Translations under genes and position numbers: made by a program
Part shown: in pieces, positions 17,181 to 25,198 of the stretch
Layout of the letters: each line of letters starts with the position of its first letter
Numbering within the stretch: position 1 is the first letter of the stretch
Notes under the pieces: model-generated
The model's database searches: none
What the model was told of the DNA's origin: nothing
The model's input: the letters and a program-made list of their open reading frames with translations, nothing else
Origin: Chryseobacterium sp. c4a
GTDB lineage: Bacteria > Bacteroidota > Bacteroidia > Flavobacteriales > Weeksellaceae
DNA length: 64,000 nt
Assembly (NCBI RefSeq): GCF_009900745.1
Contig: NZ_WXVU01000007.1
Location: 174,391 to 238,390, forward strand
Reading direction: 5' to 3'

Positions 17181-17746
17181 TGAGAAGTGTCTGGTTTATA
17201 TTGGTATTATTTGCTGTGTTTTCCTGTAAGGCACAGCAGGTATTGCCTTTGAATACTTCTGCATTTAAATCTCCAACAAATTCATATTTTAAAGATTTAA
17301 ATAATGAATTAGATTATTATACAGGAGCTTGGGTGGGGCATTTCAATAGCAAAACTATAAAGCTTGTTATTACTAAAGACGTAAAAATCCCGTTTAAAAT
17401 GTGGAAAAAGGATTTTTATACAGATCGATTATTTGTAAAATATGAAGTAAAGAGAGATAATGTAGTTTTAGAAAGTTCACTCAATAAAGATTTTACAAAT
17501 GATGTCGGACTTTCTATTGAAGGTTCAAAAACTAAAGATAATGAAGGTGGAATTACTTTAGTTTTTGCTGGCGGCAATTGTAGTGTAGGAATAGGAACGA
17601 TCACTTTAAAGAAAATAAGTGATACCCAATTTTCCTGGGGATATTACCCTGGGACAACGACAACAAATGACATTACTTGTCCGCCTGATAAAGATTATAC
17701 AATCTATCTTCCGGAGACAGAGAATTTGATCTTTACAAAGCAGTAA
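17180..17746 (+). CDS. Tandem secreted paralogue 3 of 5 (probable DUF6705)
   Basis: A 188-residue member of the array with signal end VFSCKAQ (Cys16), which is an acceptable lipobox. It is the most divergent copy in the central part: AWVGHFNSKTIKLVITKD and KMWKKDFYTDRLF replace the more common TITLQIS and ERFGKSFYRDQ segments. The C-terminal block is again nearly invariant. It is joined to both neighbours through TAATG overlaps. No function is recognised beyond family membership. Confidence 0.8.
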   Translation: MRSVWFILVLFAVFSCKAQQVLPLNTSAFKSPTNSYFKDLNNELDYYTGAWVGHFNSKTIKLVITKDVKIPFKMWKKDFYTDRLFVKYEVKRDNVVLESSLNKDFTNDVGLSIEGSKTKDNEGGITLVFAGGNCSVGIGTITLKKISDTQFSWGYYPGTTTTNDITCPPDKDYTIYLPETENLIFTKQ

Positions 17747-18312
17747 TGAGAGATGGATGGATCATATTTGGGTTGTTTGTTGTGTTTTCTTGTAAGGCAC
17801 AGCAAGTATTGCCTTTGAATACTTCTACTTTTGGAGCAGTTGCAAATTCCTATTTTAAAGATTCAGATAATGTATTAGATTATTATACAGGAACTTGGAC
17901 AGGATCTTTTCAAGATAAGACTATAATTTTACAGATATCAAAACAAATAAAAATCCCTATAGAAAGATTTAGAAAATCATTCTATAGGGATCAGATATTT
18001 GTTAAATATGAAATTAAAAGGAATAATATAATACTAGAAAGTACTGTTAATAAGGATTTTAGTGATGATCTTAAACTTTCTATCGATGGTTCAAAGATTC
18101 AAGATAATGGTGACAAAATTACTTTAGTTTTTGCTGGCGGAAATTGTAGTGTAGGAATAGGAACGATCACTTTAAAGAAAATAAGTTCTACTCAATTTTC
18201 ATGGGGATATTACCCTGGAACGACAACAAGAAATGATAAAGATTGCCCGCCTAACCAGGATTATACAATCTATCTTCCAGAGACAGAGAATCTGATCTTT
18301 ACAAAGCAGTAA
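17746..18312 (+). CDS. Tandem secreted paralogue 4 of 5 (probable DUF6705)
   Basis: This 188-residue copy has signal end VFSCKAQ (Cys16). It groups with copy 5 by shared features: KDSDNVLDYYTG, PIERFRKSFYRDQIFVKYE and a DKDCPP ending in place of DITCPP. The final YLPETENLIFTKQ is unchanged. TAATG overlaps link it to copies 3 and 5. Confidence 0.8.
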   Translation: MRDGWIIFGLFVVFSCKAQQVLPLNTSTFGAVANSYFKDSDNVLDYYTGTWTGSFQDKTIILQISKQIKIPIERFRKSFYRDQIFVKYEIKRNNIILESTVNKDFSDDLKLSIDGSKIQDNGDKITLVFAGGNCSVGIGTITLKKISSTQFSWGYYPGTTTRNDKDCPPNQDYTIYLPETENLIFTKQ

Positions 18313-18872
18313 TGAGAAATAGATGGGGCATAATATTAATATTTACTGTGTTTTTTGGTAAGGCACAGCAGATATTGCCATTAAATTATTCAGCACTAGG
18401 TTCAACACCAAATTCATATTTTAAAGATTCAAATAACGAATTAGATTCTTTTATAGGAAGATGGCAAGGTAATTTTCAAGAAAAAACTATTACGTTACAA
18501 ATATTTAAGCAAGTAAAAGTTCCAATAGAAAGATTTGGAAAACCGTTTTATAGAGATCAAATTTTTGTAAAATATGTGGTGAAAAAAGGTAATACTATAC
18601 TAGAAAGTACAATGAATAAAGACTTCACAAATGATATTGGACTTTCCATAAAAGGTTCGAAAATTCAAGATAATAGCATTACACTGGTATTTTCGGGAGG
18701 TAATTGTAGCGTAGGAATAGGAATTATAACCCTAAAGATAATTAATACTACCCAATTCTCTTGGGGGTATTATCCTGGGACAACGACAACAAATGATAAA
18801 GATTGCCCTCCGAATAGAGATTATACCATCTATCTTCCTGAGACAGAGAATCTGATCTTTACAAAGCAGTAA
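18312..18872 (+). CDS. Tandem secreted paralogue 5 of 5 (lost lipobox cysteine)
   Basis: This 186-residue last copy has TVFFGKAQ where the other copies have a cysteine, so it cannot be lipidated and should be a soluble secreted protein if the signal is used. The central part matches copy 4 (PIERFGKPFYRDQIFVKY) and it has a small deletion relative to the others (IQDNSITLVF). The array ends here; the next gene is 32 bp downstream and unrelated. Confidence 0.78.
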   Translation: MRNRWGIILIFTVFFGKAQQILPLNYSALGSTPNSYFKDSNNELDSFIGRWQGNFQEKTITLQIFKQVKVPIERFGKPFYRDQIFVKYVVKKGNTILESTMNKDFTNDIGLSIKGSKIQDNSITLVFSGGNCSVGIGIITLKIINTTQFSWGYYPGTTTTNDKDCPPNRDYTIYLPETENLIFTKQ

Positions 18873-18904
18873 TTCAATGATTTTAAATCTTAATAAGTTA
18901 AACA

Positions 18905-19612
18905 ATGGAAAAAAAAATGATTATATTATTTGTACTGTGCTTCTGTTTTTACTGTGCAGGACAAGAAATAAAAATTCCAGATAATTTTATGGAGTCTGCA
19001 ATTCCTAAAGTAGAATCTAAAGAATGGTATGGTCTCATTAATTCTAAAGATTCTTATGCTGTAAAAAAAGAGAATAATAAATTGGTCGTAGAAAAAAATA
19101 GCTTTTATAAAGGGAATTCTGAGTTAGAAATTGAAGATGGAAAATTGATTGGAGAAAATAAAGGAGAATGGGGAGGGGAATTATACTTTCAGCCTAAAAA
19201 AGACAAAGAAAAAATTGTAAAAATAAAATTTGGAAATATTGTTGATATTTTCAAATTTCAAAACAAAATTTATTTCACCGAAGGTTTTGGTATTTGGGGA
19301 AGTTTATATGAATTAACAAAAGATTCAGTTTTCACCTATAGAAAAATAGAATCTTTTGGAGATGCTTTAGAAGCATTAACTATATTTAATAATATTATTT
19401 ATATTGTTTCCCATCACGGGTTTTATAAAGTAGTAAATCAAGAAGCGATATCTATTTTTAGAAATCAGTTTTGGAGAGGGCTATACCCAAATTCCGTAGC
19501 TGTATTCGATGAAGAGAATATTTTTATTGGTATGCGAAGTGGGATTGCTAAACTCAATATTGTCAAAAAAGAAGTTAGCTTTTATCGGGGAAAAGAACTA
19601 GATACTTACTAA
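18905..19612 (+). CDS. Hypothetical secreted protein, last gene of the island
   Basis: This 235-residue protein has a signal peptide (MEKKMIILFVLCFCFYCAGQ). The mature part shows short repeated beta-strand motifs such as IVDIFKFQNKIYFTEG, LTIFNNIIYIVSHHG and VAVFDEENIFIGMRSG, which look like blades of a beta-propeller. I recognise no family. It is 32 bp after the tandem array, on the same strand, and is followed by a strong terminator at 19622-19646, so it closes the island transcript. It may be an immunity or accessory factor; that is speculation from position. Confidence 0.72.
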   Translation: MEKKMIILFVLCFCFYCAGQEIKIPDNFMESAIPKVESKEWYGLINSKDSYAVKKENNKLVVEKNSFYKGNSELEIEDGKLIGENKGEWGGELYFQPKKDKEKIVKIKFGNIVDIFKFQNKIYFTEGFGIWGSLYELTKDSVFTYRKIESFGDALEALTIFNNIIYIVSHHGFYKVVNQEAISIFRNQFWRGLYPNSVAVFDEENIFIGMRSGIAKLNIVKKEVSFYRGKELDTY

Positions 19613-19621
19613 ACAATAATA

Positions 19622-19646
19622 AAACCCACCAAATTCTGGTGGGTTT
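19622..19646. terminator. Bidirectional terminator
   Basis: A 10-bp perfect stem, AAACCCACCA and TGGTGGGTTT, with a 5-base loop lies between convergent genes. A-tracts and T-tracts flank it on both strands, so it can end the island transcript (plus) and the KS transcript (minus). Confidence 0.85.
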
Positions 19647-19668
19647 AGTATTTATCCTAGAAATAAAA

Positions 19669-20811
19669 TTAGCATTTTTCCAGCACAATCGCTGCATTAC
19701 AACCCCCAAACCCCGAAGCTGTTTTCAGAATATATCTGATGTTAGCAGGTTGATTTTCTGTAATAATATTCAACGGTTGGGAAACTCCCATTTCTTCAAA
19801 ATTCTTAGAAGGGAGCAAAGTGTTTTGAAGGGCACTTTCCATAGAAATAATACTTTCCAGTAATCCGGAAGCACCTAAGCAATGTCCATAATAGCCTTTC
19901 ATGCTGTTCAGAGGAACGTTTTGGAGTTCCACTCTGCTGAAGGCAATGCTTTCCATTTCATCATTGTATAATGTTGCTGTTCCGTGTGCAGAGATAAAAT
20001 CGATTTGTTCTGCGGACACGTTGGCTTCTTTCATTGCATTGCAGATGCTTCCATATAAACCGTCTCCTGTTCTGGATGGGCCTGAAATATGATTCGCATC
20101 GTTGATCGCAGAATCTCCCAATACTTTAAATCTCCATTTTTCATTTTCAGAAGGCTCTGAGGTGATATAAACTGCGGCTGCAGCTTCACCAATATTAATT
20201 CCGTTCCGATTTTTATCATAGGGCTTGCAAGGCTCTGATCCAATGGCTTGAAATGAATTGAATCCTGAAATTACAAATTCTGAAATTTCATCTCCAGCGA
20301 TCACAAAGGCATCTTTATACTTTCCTGCCTGAATCATATTCTTGGCAACAGCAATAGCCATAACTCCTGAAACACAAGCATTAGAAACTACAATAGGTTT
20401 GTTTTTAAATCCAAAAAAATCAGCAATTTTCTGAGCTAATTGTGATAGGTAAACACCTTCAGGCAGTTGCTCCTGATTTTTTAATAAACTTATATTTCCC
20501 TTTGTTGTAGAGAGAATGAAAGCTGTTTCTTCGGTGATATCATGCTTTTCGATCAAAGGTTTTAAGCTTAAAAGCAGCATTTTTTCCAATCTGGTGAATT
20601 CCTGATGAGTATTTTGAACAAAAACGTTATCAAATTCTCCATTCAACGTTTCAGAATTGATCCCGGATGCATAAAAAGCGTCCTGGCTTTCTATAATTTT
20701 ATGTAAAGCAACTCCTGATTTCCCAGCGAGAAGTGCATTCCAATTAGAATCCACGTTAAAACCCAGTGGAGTTATGCAATTATAGTCTGTGATATAAATT
20801 TCCTTCTTCAT
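19669..20811 (-). CDS. Beta-ketoacyl-ACP synthase
   Basis: This 380-residue condensing enzyme has Cys146 (SNACVSGV), His276 (SAHGTATLYND) and His310 (MKGYYGHCLGASG) with Lys305, so it should be active. The C-terminal ASGFGGCNAA motif is typical. It is shorter than FabF (about 410) and diverges from the other KS enzymes of the locus, so it may handle chain initiation or a specific elongation step (the ApeR role is one possibility). It overlaps the upstream thioesterase gene by 4 bp, and the terminator at 19622-19646 ends the transcript immediately after it. Confidence 0.9.
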   Translation of the reverse strand: MKKEIYITDYNCITPLGFNVDSNWNALLAGKSGVALHKIIESQDAFYASGINSETLNGEFDNVFVQNTHQEFTRLEKMLLLSLKPLIEKHDITEETAFILSTTKGNISLLKNQEQLPEGVYLSQLAQKIADFFGFKNKPIVVSNACVSGVMAIAVAKNMIQAGKYKDAFVIAGDEISEFVISGFNSFQAIGSEPCKPYDKNRNGINIGEAAAAVYITSEPSENEKWRFKVLGDSAINDANHISGPSRTGDGLYGSICNAMKEANVSAEQIDFISAHGTATLYNDEMESIAFSRVELQNVPLNSMKGYYGHCLGASGLLESIISMESALQNTLLPSKNFEEMGVSQPLNIITENQPANIRYILKTASGFGGCNAAIVLEKC

Positions 20812-21236
20812 GATAGTCCCATTTTATCTTTCCAGGTTTGAAAAAACTCCGGATTGTATAAACACAAACTTCCGGTACTGTCCAGAAATACCTGTATCGT
20901 TTCTCCGCTGCATACTAATTGATCTTCCTTATTGAAAAGTTCATATTTATAGATAAGCTTAGCAGAAACAGAATTGACGAAAGTGGTGACAATTCTGAAT
21001 GTTTCTCCATATTTTAAAGGAAGAAAGTGTTCACAGGTACTTTTTACAATAGGTGTTACATAGCCTGCATTCTGAATATCAAGATAAGTAAGACCATGCT
21101 GACGGCCGAAAGCTTCTCTTCCGTCTTCAAAATAGACAATGTAATGACCATGCCAGACAATTCCTAAAGGATCTGTCTCGTTGAATCGTACTCTTACTTC
21201 TTCAGTACAGGTTAATATATTTTCGTTAGGCTGCAT
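20808..21236 (-). CDS. Acyl-ACP/CoA thioesterase (YbgC-like hotdog)
   Basis: This 142-residue single-hotdog protein of the 4-hydroxybenzoyl-CoA thioesterase type has the active-site block NETDPLGIVWHGHY with Asp22 and His29-Gly-His-Tyr32. It would release acyl chains from ACP or CoA; thioesterases of this type (ApeK role) occur in aryl-polyene clusters. It overlaps the KS gene by 4 bp (ATGA), so the two are translationally coupled. Upstream lies a 68-bp gap and then the ABC permease gene. Confidence 0.85.
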   Translation of the reverse strand: MQPNENILTCTEEVRVRFNETDPLGIVWHGHYIVYFEDGREAFGRQHGLTYLDIQNAGYVTPIVKSTCEHFLPLKYGETFRIVTTFVNSVSAKLIYKYELFNKEDQLVCSGETIQVFLDSTGSLCLYNPEFFQTWKDKMGLS

Positions 21237-21304
21237 GTTTTTCTTCCTGAGTTTTGTTTTTATAAATGTCTGAAACTACCTGACAATATTAGTAATAAAA
21301 TAGA

Positions 21305-22573
21305 TTAAATATTATGAAGCTTCCTTTCGTAGAAAATAGAGATTGATACAGTAACGATGTAAAATAAAAACAGGAATACCAGTTCTTTAGCAATACCACC
21401 GATTCCACTGTTTCTTAAAATAATATCATAATATGCATTCAAACCCCAGTTCATAGGAGAGAATTTGGCTACTGTCTGCATGAATTCAGGCATTAAGAAC
21501 ACCGGAACCCAGATTCCTCCAATGGCGGCTAATACTACAACAGATGTTGCTCCAAAAGGGGCCGATTGTTCTTGTGTATCTGCAATAGTTCCCAGCAATA
21601 CTCCAAAGCCAATAGCAGCAAGTCCAGCAAATAAGGTTACCGTAACAAGCTGGAACATCTTTCCGGATACATCAAATGCCGGAAGATCCATATAAGGGAA
21701 AAGATAAATACCCACAGCCACCATCAGCAAAAACTGAATAAGACAGATAATAAGATAAGTAAATGTTTTTCCTAAGATATGAACGAAGTATGGAGTAGGG
21801 CTTATTCTTGCTCTTACGCTTGTACCTTGGCTTTTTTCTTTTACGAGGTTGATGGATAAAGGAACTACGATGAAAAAGATGGCAAAAAGAGTCCAAGCGG
21901 GAACATTGTGCTGAACAGAATTCGGCATAATGTCCATTTCTCCTTTCTTAGGAGTAATTTCCTTGAAACTGATGAGGTTTTTATTCTCTTCAAGATTTTC
22001 GGTTGTTCCCAGCTGATCCTGAAATGCTTTGTAGATTTTTTTATTTTCGATCTCAAAAACCATTTTGTTTACAGAATTCATCACAGAATTTTTAAACCCT
22101 GCGTTGGTGGCCGGATCAAAATACAAATGAATTTCTTTGGCTTTCGGTGTTTCTATTTTCGTTTTTGCAGAATCACCTTCCAGTCCAAACGAACTTACAA
22201 TCGCCTGAACTTTGGAATCAATATTGGAATTTAAATCTTTCGTAAGATCTTTAGGGATGACAATGGCCATCTGATAATCTCCAGAAAATACAGCATCCTG
22301 CGCTGATTTTTCATTGAAATTGGTGAGCAGCTGGAAGGTTTTACTATTTTCCAGTTCACCTTTTATATTTTTAGAAACTTCAGATTGATCATTATCAATA
22401 AAAATAATCGGGATCTTTGAACCTTCAAGGTTTTTAAAGGTAGAATCCTGAATCAGGGTAATGGTTACAATTAAAAGCAACGGCATTACGAAAATAATGA
22501 CAATACCTCCGAGATCTCTTTTCAGCAGAAGAATTTCCTTAATAAAGCTTCTCCACAGTTTATACAACAACAT
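21305..22573 (-). CDS. ABC-2 type transporter permease
   Basis: A 422-residue membrane protein with the ABC-2 permease layout: one N-terminal transmembrane segment (about 23-42), a large extracytoplasmic domain (about 45-220), then five hydrophobic segments between 225 and 415, including a motif block LVKEKSQGTSVRARISPTPY. It should form a transporter with the ATPase whose gene overlaps by 14 bp. ABC-2 exporters often move lipids, polyketides or drugs; within this operon it probably exports or flips a pigment intermediate. Confidence 0.88.
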   Translation of the reverse strand: MLLYKLWRSFIKEILLLKRDLGGIVIIFVMPLLLIVTITLIQDSTFKNLEGSKIPIIFIDNDQSEVSKNIKGELENSKTFQLLTNFNEKSAQDAVFSGDYQMAIVIPKDLTKDLNSNIDSKVQAIVSSFGLEGDSAKTKIETPKAKEIHLYFDPATNAGFKNSVMNSVNKMVFEIENKKIYKAFQDQLGTTENLEENKNLISFKEITPKKGEMDIMPNSVQHNVPAWTLFAIFFIVVPLSINLVKEKSQGTSVRARISPTPYFVHILGKTFTYLIICLIQFLLMVAVGIYLFPYMDLPAFDVSGKMFQLVTVTLFAGLAAIGFGVLLGTIADTQEQSAPFGATSVVVLAAIGGIWVPVFLMPEFMQTVAKFSPMNWGLNAYYDIILRNSGIGGIAKELVFLFLFYIVTVSISIFYERKLHNI

Positions 22574-23318
22574 CTCTTAATTCTTTTCCGGTTAATGAAA
22601 TGAAAACATCTTCAAGGTTTTCTGCATGGGCAATCTGGGAAATAAGCTCTTCAGGTGTTCCCACAGCGTGAATTCTTCCTTTATCAATAATCGCAATCTT
22701 GGTACAGAATTCTTCTGCTTCAGAAAGGTGGTGGGAAGTATAGATGATGCATGTTCCGCTTTTATTCAGTTCTAAAAGAAAATCGATGATTACTTTTTTG
22801 GATTGTACATCTACACCTACAGTAGGTTCGTCTAAAAATAAAACTTTTGGATTGTGAAGGGTTCCTGCGATCAGGTTACAACGGCGTTTCATTCCTCCGG
22901 AAAACTGGCCTACCTGCTTATTGGCAAATTTTGAAAGTCCCATGATTTCCAGAGAGTCATCAATAGCCTTGGTAAGTTGTTTATGCTTTAAACCATACAA
23001 GCTTCCGAAGAACATCAGATTTTCTTTGGCTGTAAGAGTAGGATAAAGAGCATATTCCTGTGGAACAATTCCCATGATCTCTCTGATCTTGAAATTGTCT
23101 TTTTGTGGAGATAATCCGTTAATCGTAAATTGTCCTGAAGTAGGTTTAATCAAACCTGAAAGCATGGAAATCAAAGTTGTTTTTCCTGCTCCGTTGGGCC
23201 CAAGAATTCCATAGATCTCGTTTTTGTCGATATTCAAAGAGATATCATTGACGGAAAATTCATCGGAGTTTTTATATTTTTTATAGAGATTTTTGATCTC
23301 AATCATATTCTCTGCCAT
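22560..23318 (-). CDS. ABC transporter ATP-binding protein
   Basis: This 252-residue ATPase has Walker A GPNGAGKTT at 40-48, signature FSGGMKRR at 139-146 and Walker B VLFLDEPTVGVD around 159-170, plus the switch histidine in YTSHHLSEAEE. It powers the ABC-2 permease encoded 14 bp into its 3' end. The gene for the BtrH-like protein ends one base before its ATG region (23320), so the three are tightly packed. Confidence 0.93.
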   Translation of the reverse strand: MAENMIEIKNLYKKYKNSDEFSVNDISLNIDKNEIYGILGPNGAGKTTLISMLSGLIKPTSGQFTINGLSPQKDNFKIREIMGIVPQEYALYPTLTAKENLMFFGSLYGLKHKQLTKAIDDSLEIMGLSKFANKQVGQFSGGMKRRCNLIAGTLHNPKVLFLDEPTVGVDVQSKKVIIDFLLELNKSGTCIIYTSHHLSEAEEFCTKIAIIDKGRIHAVGTPEELISQIAHAENLEDVFISLTGKELRDVVV

Positions 23319-23319
23319 A

Positions 23320-24315
23320 TCAGATCGCTTTTCTCAGTTTTTTATAGAAAGCTTCTTCTAAATCTGCAATATGAAGCATTGTTTTTGATAAGGTATTGTA
23401 GATATCACTCTTAGCATTTCTATTTTTATAAACTCTGGCAATATCCACGGCAAAGTCTCTCCAAAGGTCGCCAATAGAGGTGATTTCTTTTGAAAGCTCT
23501 TTTAATTCATCATTTTTAAGGATAACTGCCGCTTCCTGGAGGAATGCTCCATAAATAAACCTGAAGCCGCCACCACCGGTTCCAATTTCTTCCTGCATTC
23601 TGATCAGTTGCCCCAGATAATGATTGGTTACCTTTGTTCCTTTTTTTTCTGCCCATTTTGGGATACTCTTGGCTACCCATCTCATTGCTTTTACCCCAAT
23701 GAGCGGTACCGGAGCCAGCATATTTTTGCAGGTATCCTTGATTCCTTTTTTTATAGCCTCTTCCAGATGAACATTTTCAGGAATATAAATAGGGTAGTAC
23801 ATATGGCCTTTGGGAGGAAGTGCTCCTTTGGCATATCTTACTTTTTCCAGTTCCGCTTCTGTAAGAGTGGTTGTGTAATCCATTACGGGATCACTGATCA
23901 GAAATTTTCCGTCTTCTTTACCATATACGACAAGGTTATGAGCATTGAAATGGAATTTATATTCTTCCGGAAAGTAAGTAAGATTGAAAACCCCTACCTG
24001 AAGTCCTGTAGGAATATTTTGCTCTAAGTTTCTTTCCAGGGCTTTTTGAGCTTCTTGTGGATTTGAGAATTTTTCTCTTTTGATTTTAATTCCTAATCTT
24101 TTAGCTGCCTTACTGAAAATAGCTCCCGGCATCGGACGATAGCTAAAGCCCGGTGCAAAGTTTACCTTTAAAAAGGGAAGGTAGACAAAAAATAATCCTG
24201 AACCGATTCCGAAGATCATAGGCTCACTTAGTTTGAGTCCTCTGTTAAGCAGTAGATTGGAAGCAACACCGTTTTCGCAATGCGCAGTCTGATGGTGTTC
24301 GAAGTTTAATTTCAT
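23320..24315 (-). CDS. BtrH-like acyl-ACP acyltransferase
   Basis: This 331-residue protein resembles the BtrH N-terminal domain family with a DUF4872-type C-terminal half. The block HHQTAHCENGVASNLL contains Cys13, the expected nucleophile of this papain-like fold, and VGVFNLTYFPEEYKFHFNAHNLVVYG holds the probable catalytic histidine. BtrH in butirosin biosynthesis transfers an acyl group from an ACP to an acceptor. By analogy this enzyme is a candidate for transferring the aryl-polyene from ACP to the dialkylresorcinol hydroxyl to make the flexirubin ester. The domain call is fairly firm; the reaction is inference. Confidence 0.78.
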   Translation of the reverse strand: MKLNFEHHQTAHCENGVASNLLLNRGLKLSEPMIFGIGSGLFFVYLPFLKVNFAPGFSYRPMPGAIFSKAAKRLGIKIKREKFSNPQEAQKALERNLEQNIPTGLQVGVFNLTYFPEEYKFHFNAHNLVVYGKEDGKFLISDPVMDYTTTLTEAELEKVRYAKGALPPKGHMYYPIYIPENVHLEEAIKKGIKDTCKNMLAPVPLIGVKAMRWVAKSIPKWAEKKGTKVTNHYLGQLIRMQEEIGTGGGGFRFIYGAFLQEAAVILKNDELKELSKEITSIGDLWRDFAVDIARVYKNRNAKSDIYNTLSKTMLHIADLEEAFYKKLRKAI

Positions 24316-24366
24316 TTGCAGTTTATATCTTTTTCATGGGTAAATAAAATGGAACGTATTCCTTAT

Positions 24367-24771
24367 TTATTTCCCGTCGAAGTTTTTAAGTTCATTCACT
24401 GAAATTCCGAATGCATCAGCATATTTTTTCAGTGCCGTTTCGCTTAGTGTTTTAAATACTTTGGGTTTAAAATGTCTTTTTACCCTCCATTGCCACATTC
24501 CTACATAAGAAGCAAGCACTCCTAAGTCCATTTTATTGAACTCCATAAAATAAACGATGGGACTTACGATATTATTGGCAACATTTTGTTTGGCTTCTTC
24601 AATTCTCTCATAAATCAGTTCCATAGATTCATCCAAAGCTGCTTTTTTTGCATCCCATCCTGTACTGTTAGCCGTTGTATAATTATCATTTTCATCCGTT
24701 ACATAAAGGACTTCTGTCATGTTGGCGGATTTCAGATTACTTTCGTCTTGAGGTAGGTCTTGTTTTTTCAT
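24367..24771 (-). CDS. Hypothetical small cytoplasmic protein of the pigment locus
   Basis: A 134-residue helical protein without signal peptide or membrane segment. The second half (about 70-130) contains FNKMDLGVLASYVGMWQWRV and KKYADAFGISVNELKNF, whose helix-turn-helix-like ending is reminiscent of a small DNA-binding or adaptor fold, but I cannot assign a family. It is the first gene of the minus-strand unit that continues through the BtrH-like protein and ABC exporter, with 51 bp to the next gene. The role is unknown. Confidence 0.65.
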   Translation of the reverse strand: MKKQDLPQDESNLKSANMTEVLYVTDENDNYTTANSTGWDAKKAALDESMELIYERIEEAKQNVANNIVSPIVYFMEFNKMDLGVLASYVGMWQWRVKRHFKPKVFKTLSETALKKYADAFGISVNELKNFDGK

Positions 24772-25198
24772 CTGAAGAATGTTTAATTTTTAAAATTTCA
24801 GATAAAATAAATTTCATCTGCTTTTGATTCTTTTAATCAGGTGGCTAAAATAGTGAAAATACATAATATGAAAATTTTATACCATATGATCGCAATATTG
24901 TTGTGAAATAAAGGTTGAATCTGAGTTTTTATGAATATTTAAATGAAACTCGGCGTGTTATCTTTCCCCTTTTGAGTAGTGTTTAAATTGATTTTCGGCT
25001 GTGAGATTTTGAGTTATATATCACAAAAGATCTTTATTTTTCTTAGTTCTTGAATAATGCTGTTTAACTAATGGGATGTAATGAAATCTTAAGAAGTACT
25101 GTTAATACTTATAATAGGGAAAGCTGTAACAAGTTCCCCTTATGATAAGACTAATGGATTTGAAATTTGGATAGAAAAATAACTATTAAATAACAACT
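24772..25198. other. 427-bp divergent intergenic region
   Basis: This AT-rich gap separates the minus-strand unit starting at 24771 from the plus-strand M16 gene at 25199. It must hold two divergent promoters, but I find no convincing TTG/TAnnTTTG pair on either strand. TATCTTTC at about 24960 is a one-mismatch -7 candidate for the plus strand. I see no gene or structured repeat. Confidence 0.5.

Larger units (their letters stand above)
16051..18872 (+). repeat. Five-copy tandem gene array, period about 566 bp
   Basis: Five consecutive genes of 561-567 bp share direct DNA repeats. The segment ending in the stop codon (starting at GGAAATTGTAGTGTAGG and the bases after it) is almost unchanged between copies, whereas the first two thirds differ. 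That pattern suggests expansion by unequal recombination with continued gene conversion at the 3' ends. Confidence 0.9.

Noticed and set aside
16051..18872. Regularly spaced repeats considered as a CRISPR array
   Set aside because: The period is about 566 bp and each unit is a complete open gene with signal peptide; there are no short repeat-spacer units and no cas genes.
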